Source: Kitasatospora sp. Root107 | GTDB lineage: Bacteria; Actinomycetota; Actinomycetes; Streptomycetales; Streptomycetaceae | Assembly: GCF_001424875.1 (NCBI RefSeq) | Contig: NZ_LMCT01000018.1 | Coordinates: 32,479-78,613, forward strand | DNA: 46,135 nucleotides | Direction: 5' to 3' | Shown here: positions 31,323 through 39,329 of the stretch, piece by piece | How positions within the stretch are numbered: position 1 is the stretch's first letter | Layout of the letters: every line of letters starts with the position of its first letter | Notes under the pieces: model-generated | What the model was told of the DNA's origin: nothing | What the model saw: only the letters and a program-made list of their open reading frames with translations | The model's database searches: none | Translations under genes and position numbers: made by a program

Positions 31323-32141
31323 ATGGGATTTCTGGCACTGGCGGGCGCGTTGGCCGTGCTCTGGCTGGTCTTCGGGGTCAAGGTGGTGCAGCAGTACGAG
31401 CGCGGCGTGGTGTTCCGGCTCGGCCGGGTCCGCGGGAACGTCCGTGATCCCGGGCCGATGCTGCTGATCCCGCTGGTGGACCGGATGCGCAAGGTCAACG
31501 TCCAGGTGATCACGATGCCGGTGCCCGCCCAGGAGGGCATCACCCGGGACAACGTCTCGGTCCGGGTCGACGCGGTGGTCTACTTCCGGGTGGTCGACCC
31601 GGTCCGGGCCACCGTCGACGTGCAGAACTACACCTTCGCGATGTCCCAGGTGGCGCAGACCTCGCTGCGTTCGGTGATCGGCAAGAGCGACCTCGACTCC
31701 CTGCTCTCCGGCCGGGAGGGCCTGCACCGCGGCCTCGAACTGATGCTGGAGAGCCCGGCGGTGGGCTGGGGCGTGCACATCGACCGGGTGGAGATCAAGG
31801 ACGTCGCACTGCCCGACTCGATGAAGCGGTCGATGGCCAGGCAGGCGGAGGCGGACCGGGAGCGCCGGGCCCGGATCATCACCGCCGACGGCGAGTTCCA
31901 GGCCGCGAGCAAGCTGGCCGACGCCGCCCGGCTGATGGACGGTACGCCGTCCGCGATGCAGCTGCGCCTGTTGCAGACCGTGGTCGAGGTGGCCGCCGAG
32001 CAGAACTCCACCCTGGTGCTGCCGTTCCCGGTCGAGCTGCTCCGGTTCTTCGACAGCGTGAACCGGAGCGCTCCCGAGCCTTCGGTCGCCGACCCTGCGA
32101 TCCCCGAGCAGACCGTCCTGCTGGACAAGGCCGACGACTGA
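31323..32141 (+). CDS. slipin/stomatin-like SPFH membrane protein
   Basis: A 272-residue protein with one N-terminal membrane anchor (MGFLALAGALAVLWLVFGVK) and an SPFH (band 7) domain: VVQQYERGVVFRLGRVRGNV, PVPAQEGITRDNVSVRVDAV, QTSLRSVIGKSDLDSLLSGR and RVEIKDVALPDSMKRSMARQ, then an Ala/Glu/Arg-rich helix. Slipins oligomerise into membrane scaffolds and often act with an NfeD protease; no nfeD is adjacent. Its presence inside a polysaccharide locus may be incidental or may organise the membrane machinery. It is followed by a terminator. Confidence 0.93.
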   Translation: MGFLALAGALAVLWLVFGVKVVQQYERGVVFRLGRVRGNVRDPGPMLLIPLVDRMRKVNVQVITMPVPAQEGITRDNVSVRVDAVVYFRVVDPVRATVDVQNYTFAMSQVAQTSLRSVIGKSDLDSLLSGREGLHRGLELMLESPAVGWGVHIDRVEIKDVALPDSMKRSMARQAEADRERRARIITADGEFQAASKLADAARLMDGTPSAMQLRLLQTVVEVAAEQNSTLVLPFPVELLRFFDSVNRSAPEPSVADPAIPEQTVLLDKADD

Positions 32142-32148
32142 CCTCGTT

Positions 32149-32183
32149 GGGCCGTCCGGGCGAACCTGTGCTCCGGACGGCCC
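32149..32183 (+). terminator. hairpin terminator after slipin gene
   Basis: A perfect 11-bp stem (GGGCCGTCCGG) with a 13-nt loop, eight bases past the slipin stop codon. Confidence 0.75.
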
Positions 32184-32227
32184 GTCAACTGGGCCGCAGG
32201 TCAACGGCACTGGCAGCATGACCGCTC

Positions 32228-32863
32228 GTGAACCCGCTTCTGCGTACCGCCGTGCTGGCCGCCGTCGCCAGCGGACTGCTCGTCACCCCGGCCACCGCCG
32301 CCCCCGAGGTCCCGCACGAGGGCGGCCTGGTGGGCCGGATCGACCACCCCGGCCCGGTCCGGGCGCTGAAGCAGGAGGCGGTCGAGTTCTTCTGGTACGA
32401 CTGCGGGCACTCGCAGCAGCTGGAGATCCCGCTGGAACGCTGGGCGGAGAAGCACCGGGCCGACGTGACGCTCCGTCGGGTGCCGGCGGTCTGGGCGGGC
32501 AGCCGCGAGGAGCAGGCCCAGCGCGGCCACGCCCGGCTCTACTACACGCTGGAGCAGCTCGGCGAGGTGGACCGGCTGCAGCTCGCGGTGTTCCGGGCGG
32601 TGCGCGAGCGGGAGACCGATGTCACCACCGAGGAGACCGCTGCCGCCTGGGCGCTGACGGTCGGTCTGGATCCGGACAAGTTCCGGGCGGCGTACCGGTC
32701 TTCGACCGTCGAGCAGGCCACCGAGGCGGCCGCCGGGCTGCTGGTCAGGTACCAGGTGGACGAGCTGCCGACCGTGCTGGTGGAGGGCGACCGGCGGGTG
32801 CAGCCGAGCCGGGACGGCGGGGTCGAGGGGATGCCCGCCGCGCTCGACCGGCTGGTCGACTGA
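32228..32863 (+). CDS. secreted DsbA-like thioredoxin-fold protein, CGHS centre
   Basis: A 211-residue exported protein. The signal peptide (MNPLLRTAVLAAVASGLLVT) ends near TAAPEV. The mature part resembles DsbA: VEFFWYDCGHSQQLEIPLER carries the active-site position, the inserted helical domain spans about residues 95-170, and the cis-Pro loop is DELPTVLVEG. Where DsbA has CPHC this protein has CGHS, a single Cys, so it cannot form the usual catalytic disulfide. It may be a monothiol reductant/isomerase-like protein or a chaperone. The start is GTG. It is transcribed toward the ABC exporter genes but separated from them by about 180 bp. Confidence 0.8.
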   Translation: MNPLLRTAVLAAVASGLLVTPATAAPEVPHEGGLVGRIDHPGPVRALKQEAVEFFWYDCGHSQQLEIPLERWAEKHRADVTLRRVPAVWAGSREEQAQRGHARLYYTLEQLGEVDRLQLAVFRAVRERETDVTTEETAAAWALTVGLDPDKFRAAYRSSTVEQATEAAAGLLVRYQVDELPTVLVEGDRRVQPSRDGGVEGMPAALDRLVD

Positions 32864-33046
32864 CCCGGCTCTGAGCAGCCCGAATTCTTCACCGAACCAG
32901 CCCCTTGCTCGCACACTCTGTGCCAGAGTGGTCGCCGCGGCCGAACTGCCTGAGCAGCGGCCCGGATTCGAGACTCGAGCCGGTCGGACCGGCCCTGGTA
33001 CCTCGGACGTCACCGAATCACTCGGCACCGGAGAAGGCGGGGTTCC

Positions 33047-33943
33047 GTGGGGGGACAGCGCGCGCAGGTCCTGGACCAGCGCGAGAACCAGACCGAGGCG
33101 CGGCGGGCGGCGGCCGACGGTCCGCCTGCTGAACTGATCTTCAAACGAAGGCTGCGGCCCGCCCAGGTGGCCCGCGAGCTGCTCGGGGCGCGCGAGTTGG
33201 TGCGCGCGCTGGCCGAGCGCGATCTGCGGGCCCGGTACAAGCAGGCGGTGCTCGGCTTCGCCTGGGCGGTGCTCACACCGCTCGCGCTGTGCTCGATCTT
33301 CACGCTGGTGTTCCAGCGCGCGGTGAAGATCGACACCAGCGGGGTGGCCTACCCGCTGTTCGCCTATGTCGGCCTGATCGTCTGGCAGTTCTTCAGCAAC
33401 ACGATGAACCAGGGCGCACTCAGCCTGGCCAACAACCTCAGCCTGCTGAACAAGGTCTACTGCCCGCGCGAGGTCTTCCCGCTCGCCACCATGCTGGTCG
33501 CCAGCGTGGACATGCTGATCGGCATCGGCGTGCTCGGGCTGCTCTTCCTGGTCTTCTGGACGGCGCCGGCGGTCACCTTCTTCTGGGTGTTCCCGCTGCT
33601 GCTGATCCAGATCGCCTTCACCTACGGCGTGGCGCTGGTGCTCTCGGTCGCGGTGGTCTACCTGCGCGACGTCCGGCACCTGCTGCCGATCATCACCCAG
33701 ATGGGCGTCTTCGCGACCCCGGTCGCCTACCCGCTCTCGCAGATCCCGCAGGGCCTGCAGGAGATCTACGTCGGCTTCAACCCGCTGGGCGCGGTGATCG
33801 AGGGCTACCGGCGCGCCCTGCTCTACGGCCAGGCCCCGGACCTGACCCTGACCGGTATCGCCGCCGCCAGCTCGGTGGTCTTCCTGGTCGGCGGCTACCT
33901 GGTCTTCAAGAAGCTGGAAACGGGGATCGCCGATGTCGCATGA
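33047..33943 (+). CDS. ABC-2 polysaccharide exporter permease (Wzm type)
   Basis: A 298-residue membrane protein. After about 55 cytoplasmic residues comes the TagG/Wzm signature LVRALAERDLRARYKQAVLG, then six hydrophobic helices including FAWAVLTPLALCSIFTLVF, MLVASVDMLIGIGVLGLLFL and SSVVFLVGGYLVFKKLETGI. It forms the membrane channel that moves a lipid-linked polymer from the cytoplasm. GTG start. The last 11 bases overlap the ATPase gene, so subunits are made together. It implies that at least one polymer is finished inside the cell before export. Confidence 0.92.
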   Translation: MGGQRAQVLDQRENQTEARRAAADGPPAELIFKRRLRPAQVARELLGARELVRALAERDLRARYKQAVLGFAWAVLTPLALCSIFTLVFQRAVKIDTSGVAYPLFAYVGLIVWQFFSNTMNQGALSLANNLSLLNKVYCPREVFPLATMLVASVDMLIGIGVLGLLFLVFWTAPAVTFFWVFPLLLIQIAFTYGVALVLSVAVVYLRDVRHLLPIITQMGVFATPVAYPLSQIPQGLQEIYVGFNPLGAVIEGYRRALLYGQAPDLTLTGIAAASSVVFLVGGYLVFKKLETGIADVA

Positions 33944-35144
33944 CCTTTCGAGCAGGCAGAGCCTCCCGCTGGGCACGATCAGGACCGAGCAGGTCTGGAA
34001 GCGGTTCAAGGCCGACCAGCAGCGGATGTTGCTGCGCGACAAGGTCGAGCAGCTGACCCGTCGGCTGCGTGGCGGCCGGGGCGAGGACTGGCGCTGGGCG
34101 CTGCGGGACATCAACCTGCACATCGAGCCCGGCGACTCGGTCGGCCTGATCGGCTCCAACGGCTCCGGCAAGTCCACCCTGCTCAAGATGCTGACCCGGG
34201 TGATGTACCCGTACGGCGGGGTGATCGACGTGCGCGGCCGGATCGGCGCGCTGATCGAGATCCGGGCCGGTATCCACCCCGACCTGACGGGTCGGGAGAA
34301 CATCTACCTGTTCGGCGCGCTGCTCGGCCTCAAGCGCCGCGAGGTGGCCTCCCGGTTCGACGACATCGTCGAGTTCGCCCGGCTCGGCGGGGCGATCGAC
34401 CGGCAGGTCAAGTACTACTCCTCCGGGATGCAGATGCGGCTCGGCTTCGCGGTGGCCGCCTACCTGGAGCCGCACGTACTGCTGGTGGACGAGGTGCTGG
34501 CGGTCGGCGACGCGGTCTTCCAGCAGCGCTGCCTGGACCGGATGCGCGAGGTCGCCGAGCAGGGCACCACGATCGTTTTCGTCTCGCACGACCTGCCCGC
34601 CGTCGAGTCGATCTGCCGCCGGGGCGTCTGGCTGGAGCAGGGCTCGATCCGGGTGGACGCGGGTATCAAGGAGGCGATGTCCGGCTACCGGGACTCGATC
34701 GAGGCGCAGTCCGAGGCCGGCGGCCGGGTCGGTGAGCCGCTCCAGCTGCTCAAGCACGAGATCGTCGGCGAGGGCCGGGAGAATCTCACCACCGACGAGC
34801 CGATGACCGTCGAGCTCACCCTCGGCGGCGACTACCGGGGCGACGCCACGCTGCACCTGGGCGTGAGCGAGGGCACCTCCAGCCCGATCTTCCAGATCAG
34901 CCACGAGATCCGGCTCACCGGCGAGGACCACCAGGTCGCCTGCATGATCCCCAACCTGCCGCTGCCGCGCGGCCGTTACACGCTCTGGGCGGGTGTCTAC
35001 AGCATCGGCAGGACCGACGGCGGCACGCTGATGAGCTGGCACTCGGTCGGCCAGTTCGACGTCTTCGGCCCGATGTTGGACACCCCGCCACGGGCCGTGG
35101 TGCTGGCCGCACCGGTCTTCGTCCCGCACCGCTGGGAGGAGTGA
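33933..35144 (+). CDS. ABC polysaccharide exporter ATPase with Wzt C-terminal domain
   Basis: A 403-residue ATPase. Walker A GSNGSGKST at 74-82, signature YYSSGMQMRLG near 161 and Walker B VLLVDE at 182-187 identify the TagH/Wzt/KpsT type. The extra C-terminal domain (about 255-395: MTVELTLGGDYRGDATLHLG, PNLPLPRGRYTLWAGVYSIG) matches the beta-sandwich of Wzt, which in known cases binds the non-reducing end of the O-polysaccharide and selects it for export. The substrate should therefore carry a recognised terminal group; the methyltransferase gene at 36391 would be one possible source. Followed after four bases by a GT4. Confidence 0.93.
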   Translation: MSHDLSSRQSLPLGTIRTEQVWKRFKADQQRMLLRDKVEQLTRRLRGGRGEDWRWALRDINLHIEPGDSVGLIGSNGSGKSTLLKMLTRVMYPYGGVIDVRGRIGALIEIRAGIHPDLTGRENIYLFGALLGLKRREVASRFDDIVEFARLGGAIDRQVKYYSSGMQMRLGFAVAAYLEPHVLLVDEVLAVGDAVFQQRCLDRMREVAEQGTTIVFVSHDLPAVESICRRGVWLEQGSIRVDAGIKEAMSGYRDSIEAQSEAGGRVGEPLQLLKHEIVGEGRENLTTDEPMTVELTLGGDYRGDATLHLGVSEGTSSPIFQISHEIRLTGEDHQVACMIPNLPLPRGRYTLWAGVYSIGRTDGGTLMSWHSVGQFDVFGPMLDTPPRAVVLAAPVFVPHRWEE

Positions 35145-35148
35145 ATCG

Positions 35149-36348
35149 GTGAACGGCCTCAGAGTCCTGGTCCACCTCAACAACCTGGCGCTCGGCGGCG
35201 CGCAGCTGAACGCCGTCGACATCGCCCGCACCCTGCGCGACCGGGGCCACCACCCGGTGCTGTTCGCCCAGGGGGTGGACGGGCCCGCCCCGCTGGTCGA
35301 ACTCGCGGCCGGCCACGGCCTGGAGCTGGTGGTCGAGGGCGGTCCCGACACCCCGGTCCGGGTGGTCAGGCAGCGGCTGAACCGGCTGGCCGAGCAGCAC
35401 GGCAGCCAACTGCTGCACGCCTGGGAGGTCCGGGCCGCCCGGAACTCCTTCTTCGGCCCCGGCCGGCTCGGCCGACTGCCGGTGATCACCACCTTCTACG
35501 GCATCAGGATGCTGCGCGGGCTGCCCCGGCACCAGCCACTGGTGCTCGGGCTCGGCGCCCTGCTGGGGGAGGGGCGGGCCTTCGGGCACCGCGACGTCCG
35601 GCTGATCGAACCGCCGGTGAACACCGTGACGGACGCCCCCGGGGTGGTGGACGGCGGCGCCTTCCGTCGTGAACACGGCATCGGCGAACGGGAGTTGCTG
35701 CTCGCCATCGTCACCCGGCTGGTGCCCGACCTGGAGAAGGACGCGGGCGCGCTGCTCACCGTCGAGGCGGTCCGCAGACTGGCCGATCCCCGGGTCCGGC
35801 TGGCGGTGGTCGGCGCCGGGCCCAGCCTGGAGCCGCTGCGGGCCGCAGCGGCGGCCGCGAACGCCGAGCTCGGGCGCCAAGCCGTCCTGGTACCAGGCCA
35901 GTTGGCCGATCCCCGGCCCGCCTACCAGGCCGCCGACGTGGTGCTCGGGATGGGCGGCTCGGCGCTGCGCGGACTCGCCTTCGGCAAGCCGGTGGTGGTG
36001 CATGGCGCCGCCGGGTACACCGCGCCGCACGAGCCGGGCCCGCTGGTCGAGCCGCACGCCTCGCGCTGCATGTACGGCTTCGGGGACGGCTCCGGATCGC
36101 CCGAGCTGCTGGCCGAGCAGCTCCGCCCACTGCTGGACGACCCGGCCCGCCGGGCCGCGCTCGGCGACTGGGGCCGGGACTGGGTGGTCGGCAGGTTCTC
36201 CCTGGAGAGCGTCGCCACGGCGTTCGAGGACCTCTACCACGAGGTGGTCACCACCCCGCCGGGGAAGGCGAGTTGGCTCCGTGACCTGGAGCAGATGAGC
36301 CGGTTCGAGTACAGCAAGCCGACCGCCGCGCGGCTGCTCGGCAGGTAG
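35149..36348 (+). CDS. GT4-family glycosyltransferase
   Basis: A 399-residue GT-B enzyme: LRVLVHLNNLALGGAQLNAV at the N-terminus, LLLAIVTRLVPDLEKDAGAL at the donor domain. The usual E-x7-E region is unusual: it reads ADVVLGMGGSALRGLAFGKP, without the common PSxxEG(F/L)xxxxxEA, so catalysis may use other residues or be impaired. The GTG start follows GGAGGAG by seven bases, the sequence being the end of the ATPase gene, so it is translationally coupled to the exporter. It could cap or extend the chain recognised by Wzt. The stop is part of a terminator hairpin. Confidence 0.87.
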   Translation: MNGLRVLVHLNNLALGGAQLNAVDIARTLRDRGHHPVLFAQGVDGPAPLVELAAGHGLELVVEGGPDTPVRVVRQRLNRLAEQHGSQLLHAWEVRAARNSFFGPGRLGRLPVITTFYGIRMLRGLPRHQPLVLGLGALLGEGRAFGHRDVRLIEPPVNTVTDAPGVVDGGAFRREHGIGERELLLAIVTRLVPDLEKDAGALLTVEAVRRLADPRVRLAVVGAGPSLEPLRAAAAAANAELGRQAVLVPGQLADPRPAYQAADVVLGMGGSALRGLAFGKPVVVHGAAGYTAPHEPGPLVEPHASRCMYGFGDGSGSPELLAEQLRPLLDDPARRAALGDWGRDWVVGRFSLESVATAFEDLYHEVVTTPPGKASWLRDLEQMSRFEYSKPTAARLLGR

Positions 36349-36380
36349 GTCTCCGGCAGGCGGGCCGCCTGCCGGAGACC
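36348..36380. terminator. bidirectional terminator
   Basis: A perfect 14-bp stem (GGTCTCCGGCAGGC) with a GGGCC loop, starting at the last base of the GT4 stop and ending 11 bp before the convergent methyltransferase stop, so it can end both transcripts. Confidence 0.8.
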
Positions 36381-36390
36381 GGACGGTCCG

Positions 36391-37140
36391 TCAGTCGGCC
36401 CGGCGGAGCAGCAGGGTGAGGAACCCGAGGGTGCCCCGGTAGCCGCCGAGCCAGCCCAGCCGGTGCTCGGCGGCGGTCGCCGCCGCTTCGGCGCTGTCCG
36501 GGTGCTCGGGGTGGTCCAGGGCCCATTCGGCGAGCGAGCCCGCCCAGGCCCACTCGTAGTCGTCCCACTCCTCCGGCGTGCTGATGTGGCCGAGCACCGG
36601 CACCCAGCCGGCCTCGGTGACCAGCCGGATTGTGCCGGTCAGATCGGTGTGGTCGTCCGCGTTCGGTACGCCGAGCCCGGCCAGTGCGGCCGCGTCGGGC
36701 TCCCGCTCCCAGAAGCAGTCGCCGATCAGCACCAGTCCGCCCGGCGCCAGGTGCTCCCGGGCCGCCGCCAGGGTCGGCAGCAGCCCGTCGAAGGCGTGCG
36801 TCGCACCGACCGTGAGCACCACGTCGAACGGCTGGTGGGCCTTGAACTCCTTGGCGTCCTGGTGGTGCAGCCCGATCCGCCGGGCCACCCCGAGCGCCTC
36901 GGCGCGATCCCGACCGAGCGTCAGCCCGGCCTCGTCCAGGTCGACGCCGACCGCCTCCAGCTCCGGGTACGCGGCCAGTGCGCGGAGCAGCCAGGCGGCC
37001 TCCCCGCAGCCGAGGTCGAGCACCCGCCCGGCTCTGCCCCGGAGGGCCCGGTCCAGCAGCCGCTGGACGTTGGTGTCGGACAGCGGCGCGGCGATCGGGT
37101 GGTCGGAGTGGGCGATCCTGGTTCTGAGTTGACGGTCCAT
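36391..37140 (-). CDS. class I SAM-dependent methyltransferase
   Basis: A 249-residue enzyme with motif I RVLDLGCGEAAWLLRALAAY, an acidic end to strand 2 (AVGVDLDEAGLTLG), PFDVVLTVGATHAFDGLLPT and LAPGGLVLIGDCFWERE. The fold is the UbiE/COQ5-like Methyltransf_25 type. The C-terminal part is rich in Trp and Glu (EEWDDYEWAWAGSLAEWAL). The acceptor is not evident; in this locus it may methylate a sugar, but a general metabolite role is also possible. The ATG at 37140 lies four bases from the stop of the HpnB-like gene, so the two are co-transcribed. Confidence 0.88.
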   Translation of the reverse strand: MDRQLRTRIAHSDHPIAAPLSDTNVQRLLDRALRGRAGRVLDLGCGEAAWLLRALAAYPELEAVGVDLDEAGLTLGRDRAEALGVARRIGLHHQDAKEFKAHQPFDVVLTVGATHAFDGLLPTLAAAREHLAPGGLVLIGDCFWEREPDAAALAGLGVPNADDHTDLTGTIRLVTEAGWVPVLGHISTPEEWDDYEWAWAGSLAEWALDHPEHPDSAEAAATAAEHRLGWLGGYRGTLGFLTLLLRRAD

Positions 37141-37144
37141 CGGG

Positions 37145-38311
37145 TCAGTCTGGCGCAGGACCGTCACCCGGTTCCAGCTTTCCGTAGGTCCGTCCCTTCC
37201 AGGCCGCGCCCCGCCCACGCCAGTGCTGGACGGCCGAGTCCACCGTCATCAGCAGGTACAGCAGCGCGGTGAACGGCAGCAGCAGCGCGGCCGCCGCCGG
37301 CTGCCCGTAGTAACGGAGCATCGGCATGAAGGTCCCGGCCATCAGCGCCCAGGCCACCGCGCCCGCCGCCGTGACCCACCACGCTCCGGCGACCGCCCCG
37401 GCCACGGTTGCCACCGGCGGCACCAGGTACACCAGCGTCAGCCCGAGCACCGTGCCGAGCAGCAGCAGCGGCGAGTGCCGCAGCTGCGCGTACGCGCTGC
37501 GCGAGACCATCCGCCAGAGCTGCCCCAACTCCGGATAGGGCCGGACGCTGTCCACCTGCTCGGCCAGGCCGAGCCAGGTCCGGCCGCCGGTGCGCTTGAC
37601 CGCCCTGGCCAGATTCACGTCGTCGATCACCGCACCCCGGATCGCGGCGATCCCGCCCGCCCGCTCCAGCGCCGTCCGGCGCACCAGCGAGCAGCCGCCC
37701 GCCGCCGCGGCCGTCCGCGATCCTGGCCGGTTGCTCCACCGGAACGGGTACAGCTGGGCGAAGAAGTACACGAAGGCCGGCACGATCAGCCGCTCCCAGC
37801 CCGTCTCCACCCGCAGCCGGGCCATCTGCGAGACCAGGTCGAGCCGGTGGCCCTCGGCCGCCAGCACCAGGGCGGCCAGCGAGTCCGGACGGTGCGCGAT
37901 GTCGGCGTCGGTCAGCAGCAGGTACTCCGCCCCGCCCGCCTGTTCGACACCGTGCCGGAGCGCCCAGAGCTTGCCCGTCCACCCCGGCGGCAGCGGCGGG
38001 GGAGTGGTCACGGTCAGCGCAAGCCCGCCGCCGTCCGCCCCGAGCCGCCGGGCCAACTCACCCGTCCCGTCCGAGCTGTGATCGTCCACCAGCACCACCC
38101 GGGCCCGCCCCGGGTACCGCTGTGCCAGCAGGCTCGGCAGACTCACCGGCAGCACCTCGGCCTCGTCCCTGGCAGGCACCAGCACCACCACCTCCGGCCA
38201 CCGCCCGGTCGGCACCGGAGCGGGCAGCCGCTGGTCGGTCCGCCAGAAGAACCCCTGAGCCAGCGTCAGCCACACCCACGCCGCCAGCGACACCCACACC
38301 AGTACGGTCAC
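37145..38311 (-). CDS. HpnB-like GT2 membrane glycosyltransferase
   Basis: A 388-residue membrane-anchored GT2. One N-terminal helix (VLVWVSLAAWVWLTLAQGFF), then the GT-A domain (VVVLVPARDEAEVLPVSLPS, VVLVDDHSSDGTGELARRL, LLLTDADIAHRPDSLAAL with the DxD-type motif), and three or four C-terminal helices. The layout and FFWRTDQRLPAP region resemble HpnB, annotated in hopanoid clusters, but no hopanoid genes are nearby, so it more likely serves another lipid or the polymer here. It leads a leftward pair with the methyltransferase. Confidence 0.88.
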   Translation of the reverse strand: MTVLVWVSLAAWVWLTLAQGFFWRTDQRLPAPVPTGRWPEVVVLVPARDEAEVLPVSLPSLLAQRYPGRARVVLVDDHSSDGTGELARRLGADGGGLALTVTTPPPLPPGWTGKLWALRHGVEQAGGAEYLLLTDADIAHRPDSLAALVLAAEGHRLDLVSQMARLRVETGWERLIVPAFVYFFAQLYPFRWSNRPGSRTAAAAGGCSLVRRTALERAGGIAAIRGAVIDDVNLARAVKRTGGRTWLGLAEQVDSVRPYPELGQLWRMVSRSAYAQLRHSPLLLLGTVLGLTLVYLVPPVATVAGAVAGAWWVTAAGAVAWALMAGTFMPMLRYYGQPAAAALLLPFTALLYLLMTVDSAVQHWRGRGAAWKGRTYGKLEPGDGPAPD

Positions 38312-38369
38312 CTCTCGCAGTCTGCCACCGCACCACCGGCTCGCGCTGTAACAGGCGATCGGACATCAG

Positions 38370-38491
38370 CCATCAGGGGCTCGGGGAACTGCGACGCCGA
38401 CCCTTGCAAGGTGATCCGTGCGTAGGTGGTCAGGCACCTTCGCAGTGACCCGAACGACAGATCTCCTCGCAGTTCCCCGAGCCCCTGGTGG
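38370..38491. repeat. palindromic element, copy 1 (conserved core, variable stem)
   Basis: The arms at 38370-38394 and 38467-38491 pair over 25 bp with one mismatch (outer sequence AGGGGCTCGGGGAACTGCGA). They enclose a 72-nt core containing GGTGATCCGTGCGTAGGTGG and CGCAGTGACCCGAACG. The same core recurs at 46018-46092 within different arms. No coding sequence; 55 bp upstream of the racemase gene. Confidence 0.8.
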
Positions 38492-38546
38492 TGCCTGGCT
38501 GACGCAGTCCCGATTCTCCGGATCGTCTCCAGTAGAGTCGTCAACC

Positions 38547-39329
38547 GTGAAGATCGCACTGGTGGACTCAGGACTCGGACTGCTCGCGGCCGCCGCGGCC
38601 CTGCGCCGCCGCCGTCCCGACCTGGACCTGGTGATCTCCTCCGACCCCGACGGGATGCCCTGGGGACCGCGGACGTCCGAGGACATCGCCGCGCACGCGC
38701 TGGCCTGCGCCCGGGCCGCGGCCGAGCTGGCGCCGGACGCGTTGGTGATCGCCTGCAACACCGCCTCGGTGCACGCGCTGGACGTGATCCGGGCCGAGCT
38801 GGAGCCCGGGCTGCCGGTGATCGGCACCGTCCCGGCGATCAAGCCCGCCTCGACGGCCGGGGCCAAGGTGGCGATCTGGGCCACCCCGGCGACCACCGGC
38901 AGCCCCTACCAGCAGCAGCTGATCCGGGAGTTCGGCGGCGCCGCGACGGTGACCGAGGTGGCCTGCCCCGGTCTGGCCGACGCGGTGGAGCGGGCCGACC
39001 AGCAGGCGATCGCCGCCGCCGTGGCCGACGCCGCCGCCCGGACGCCCGCGCACACGGACGCGGTCGTGCTCGGCTGCACCCACTACGAACTGCTGGCGGA
39101 CCAGATCCGGTCCGCCGTGGCCGCCCCGGGCGGTCCGCTGCCGGTCTGCCACGGCTCGGCCGACGCGGTCGCCGCCCAGGCGCTGCGCCGGATCGCCCCC
39201 GGCCGGCCCGAGGGCGGCGGCACCCTCACCGTGCTGCTCAGCGGCCGGATCGGCAGCCTGCCGCCCGCCGTCCTGCACTACGCGGAGGGCCGGCTGCTGG
39301 CCGAGCCCGCCTCGGCCCTCTACCAGTGA
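38547..39329 (+). CDS. aspartate/glutamate racemase-family protein (MurI-like)
   Basis: A 260-residue cofactor-independent racemase. It shows the Asp/Ser start KIALVDSGLGLLAAAAAL, the first catalytic Cys in LVIACNTASVHALDVIR, the second in VVLGCTHYELLADQIRS, and MPWGPRTSEDIAAH. These match glutamate racemase, which makes D-Glu for peptidoglycan. The start region is shorter than typical MurI. Most genomes carry a separate essential murI elsewhere, so this may be a paralogue with another substrate. GTG start at 38547. Its 3' end overlaps the convergent pentapeptide gene by ten bases. Confidence 0.87.
   Translation: MKIALVDSGLGLLAAAAALRRRRPDLDLVISSDPDGMPWGPRTSEDIAAHALACARAAAELAPDALVIACNTASVHALDVIRAELEPGLPVIGTVPAIKPASTAGAKVAIWATPATTGSPYQQQLIREFGGAATVTEVACPGLADAVERADQQAIAAAVADAAARTPAHTDAVVLGCTHYELLADQIRSAVAAPGGPLPVCHGSADAVAAQALRRIAPGRPEGGGTLTVLLSGRIGSLPPAVLHYAEGRLLAEPASALYQ

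Noticed and set aside
30081..34303. Two long antisense frames across the GT4, slipin and ABC permease genes
   Set aside because: Low-complexity translations (His/Gln/Arg/Gly-rich) opposite genes with clear domains; typical of high-GC third positions.
37145..38311. A hopanoid biosynthesis cluster, suggested by the HpnB-like protein
   Set aside because: No squalene/hopene synthesis genes are nearby; only the glycosyltransferase resembles that pathway.
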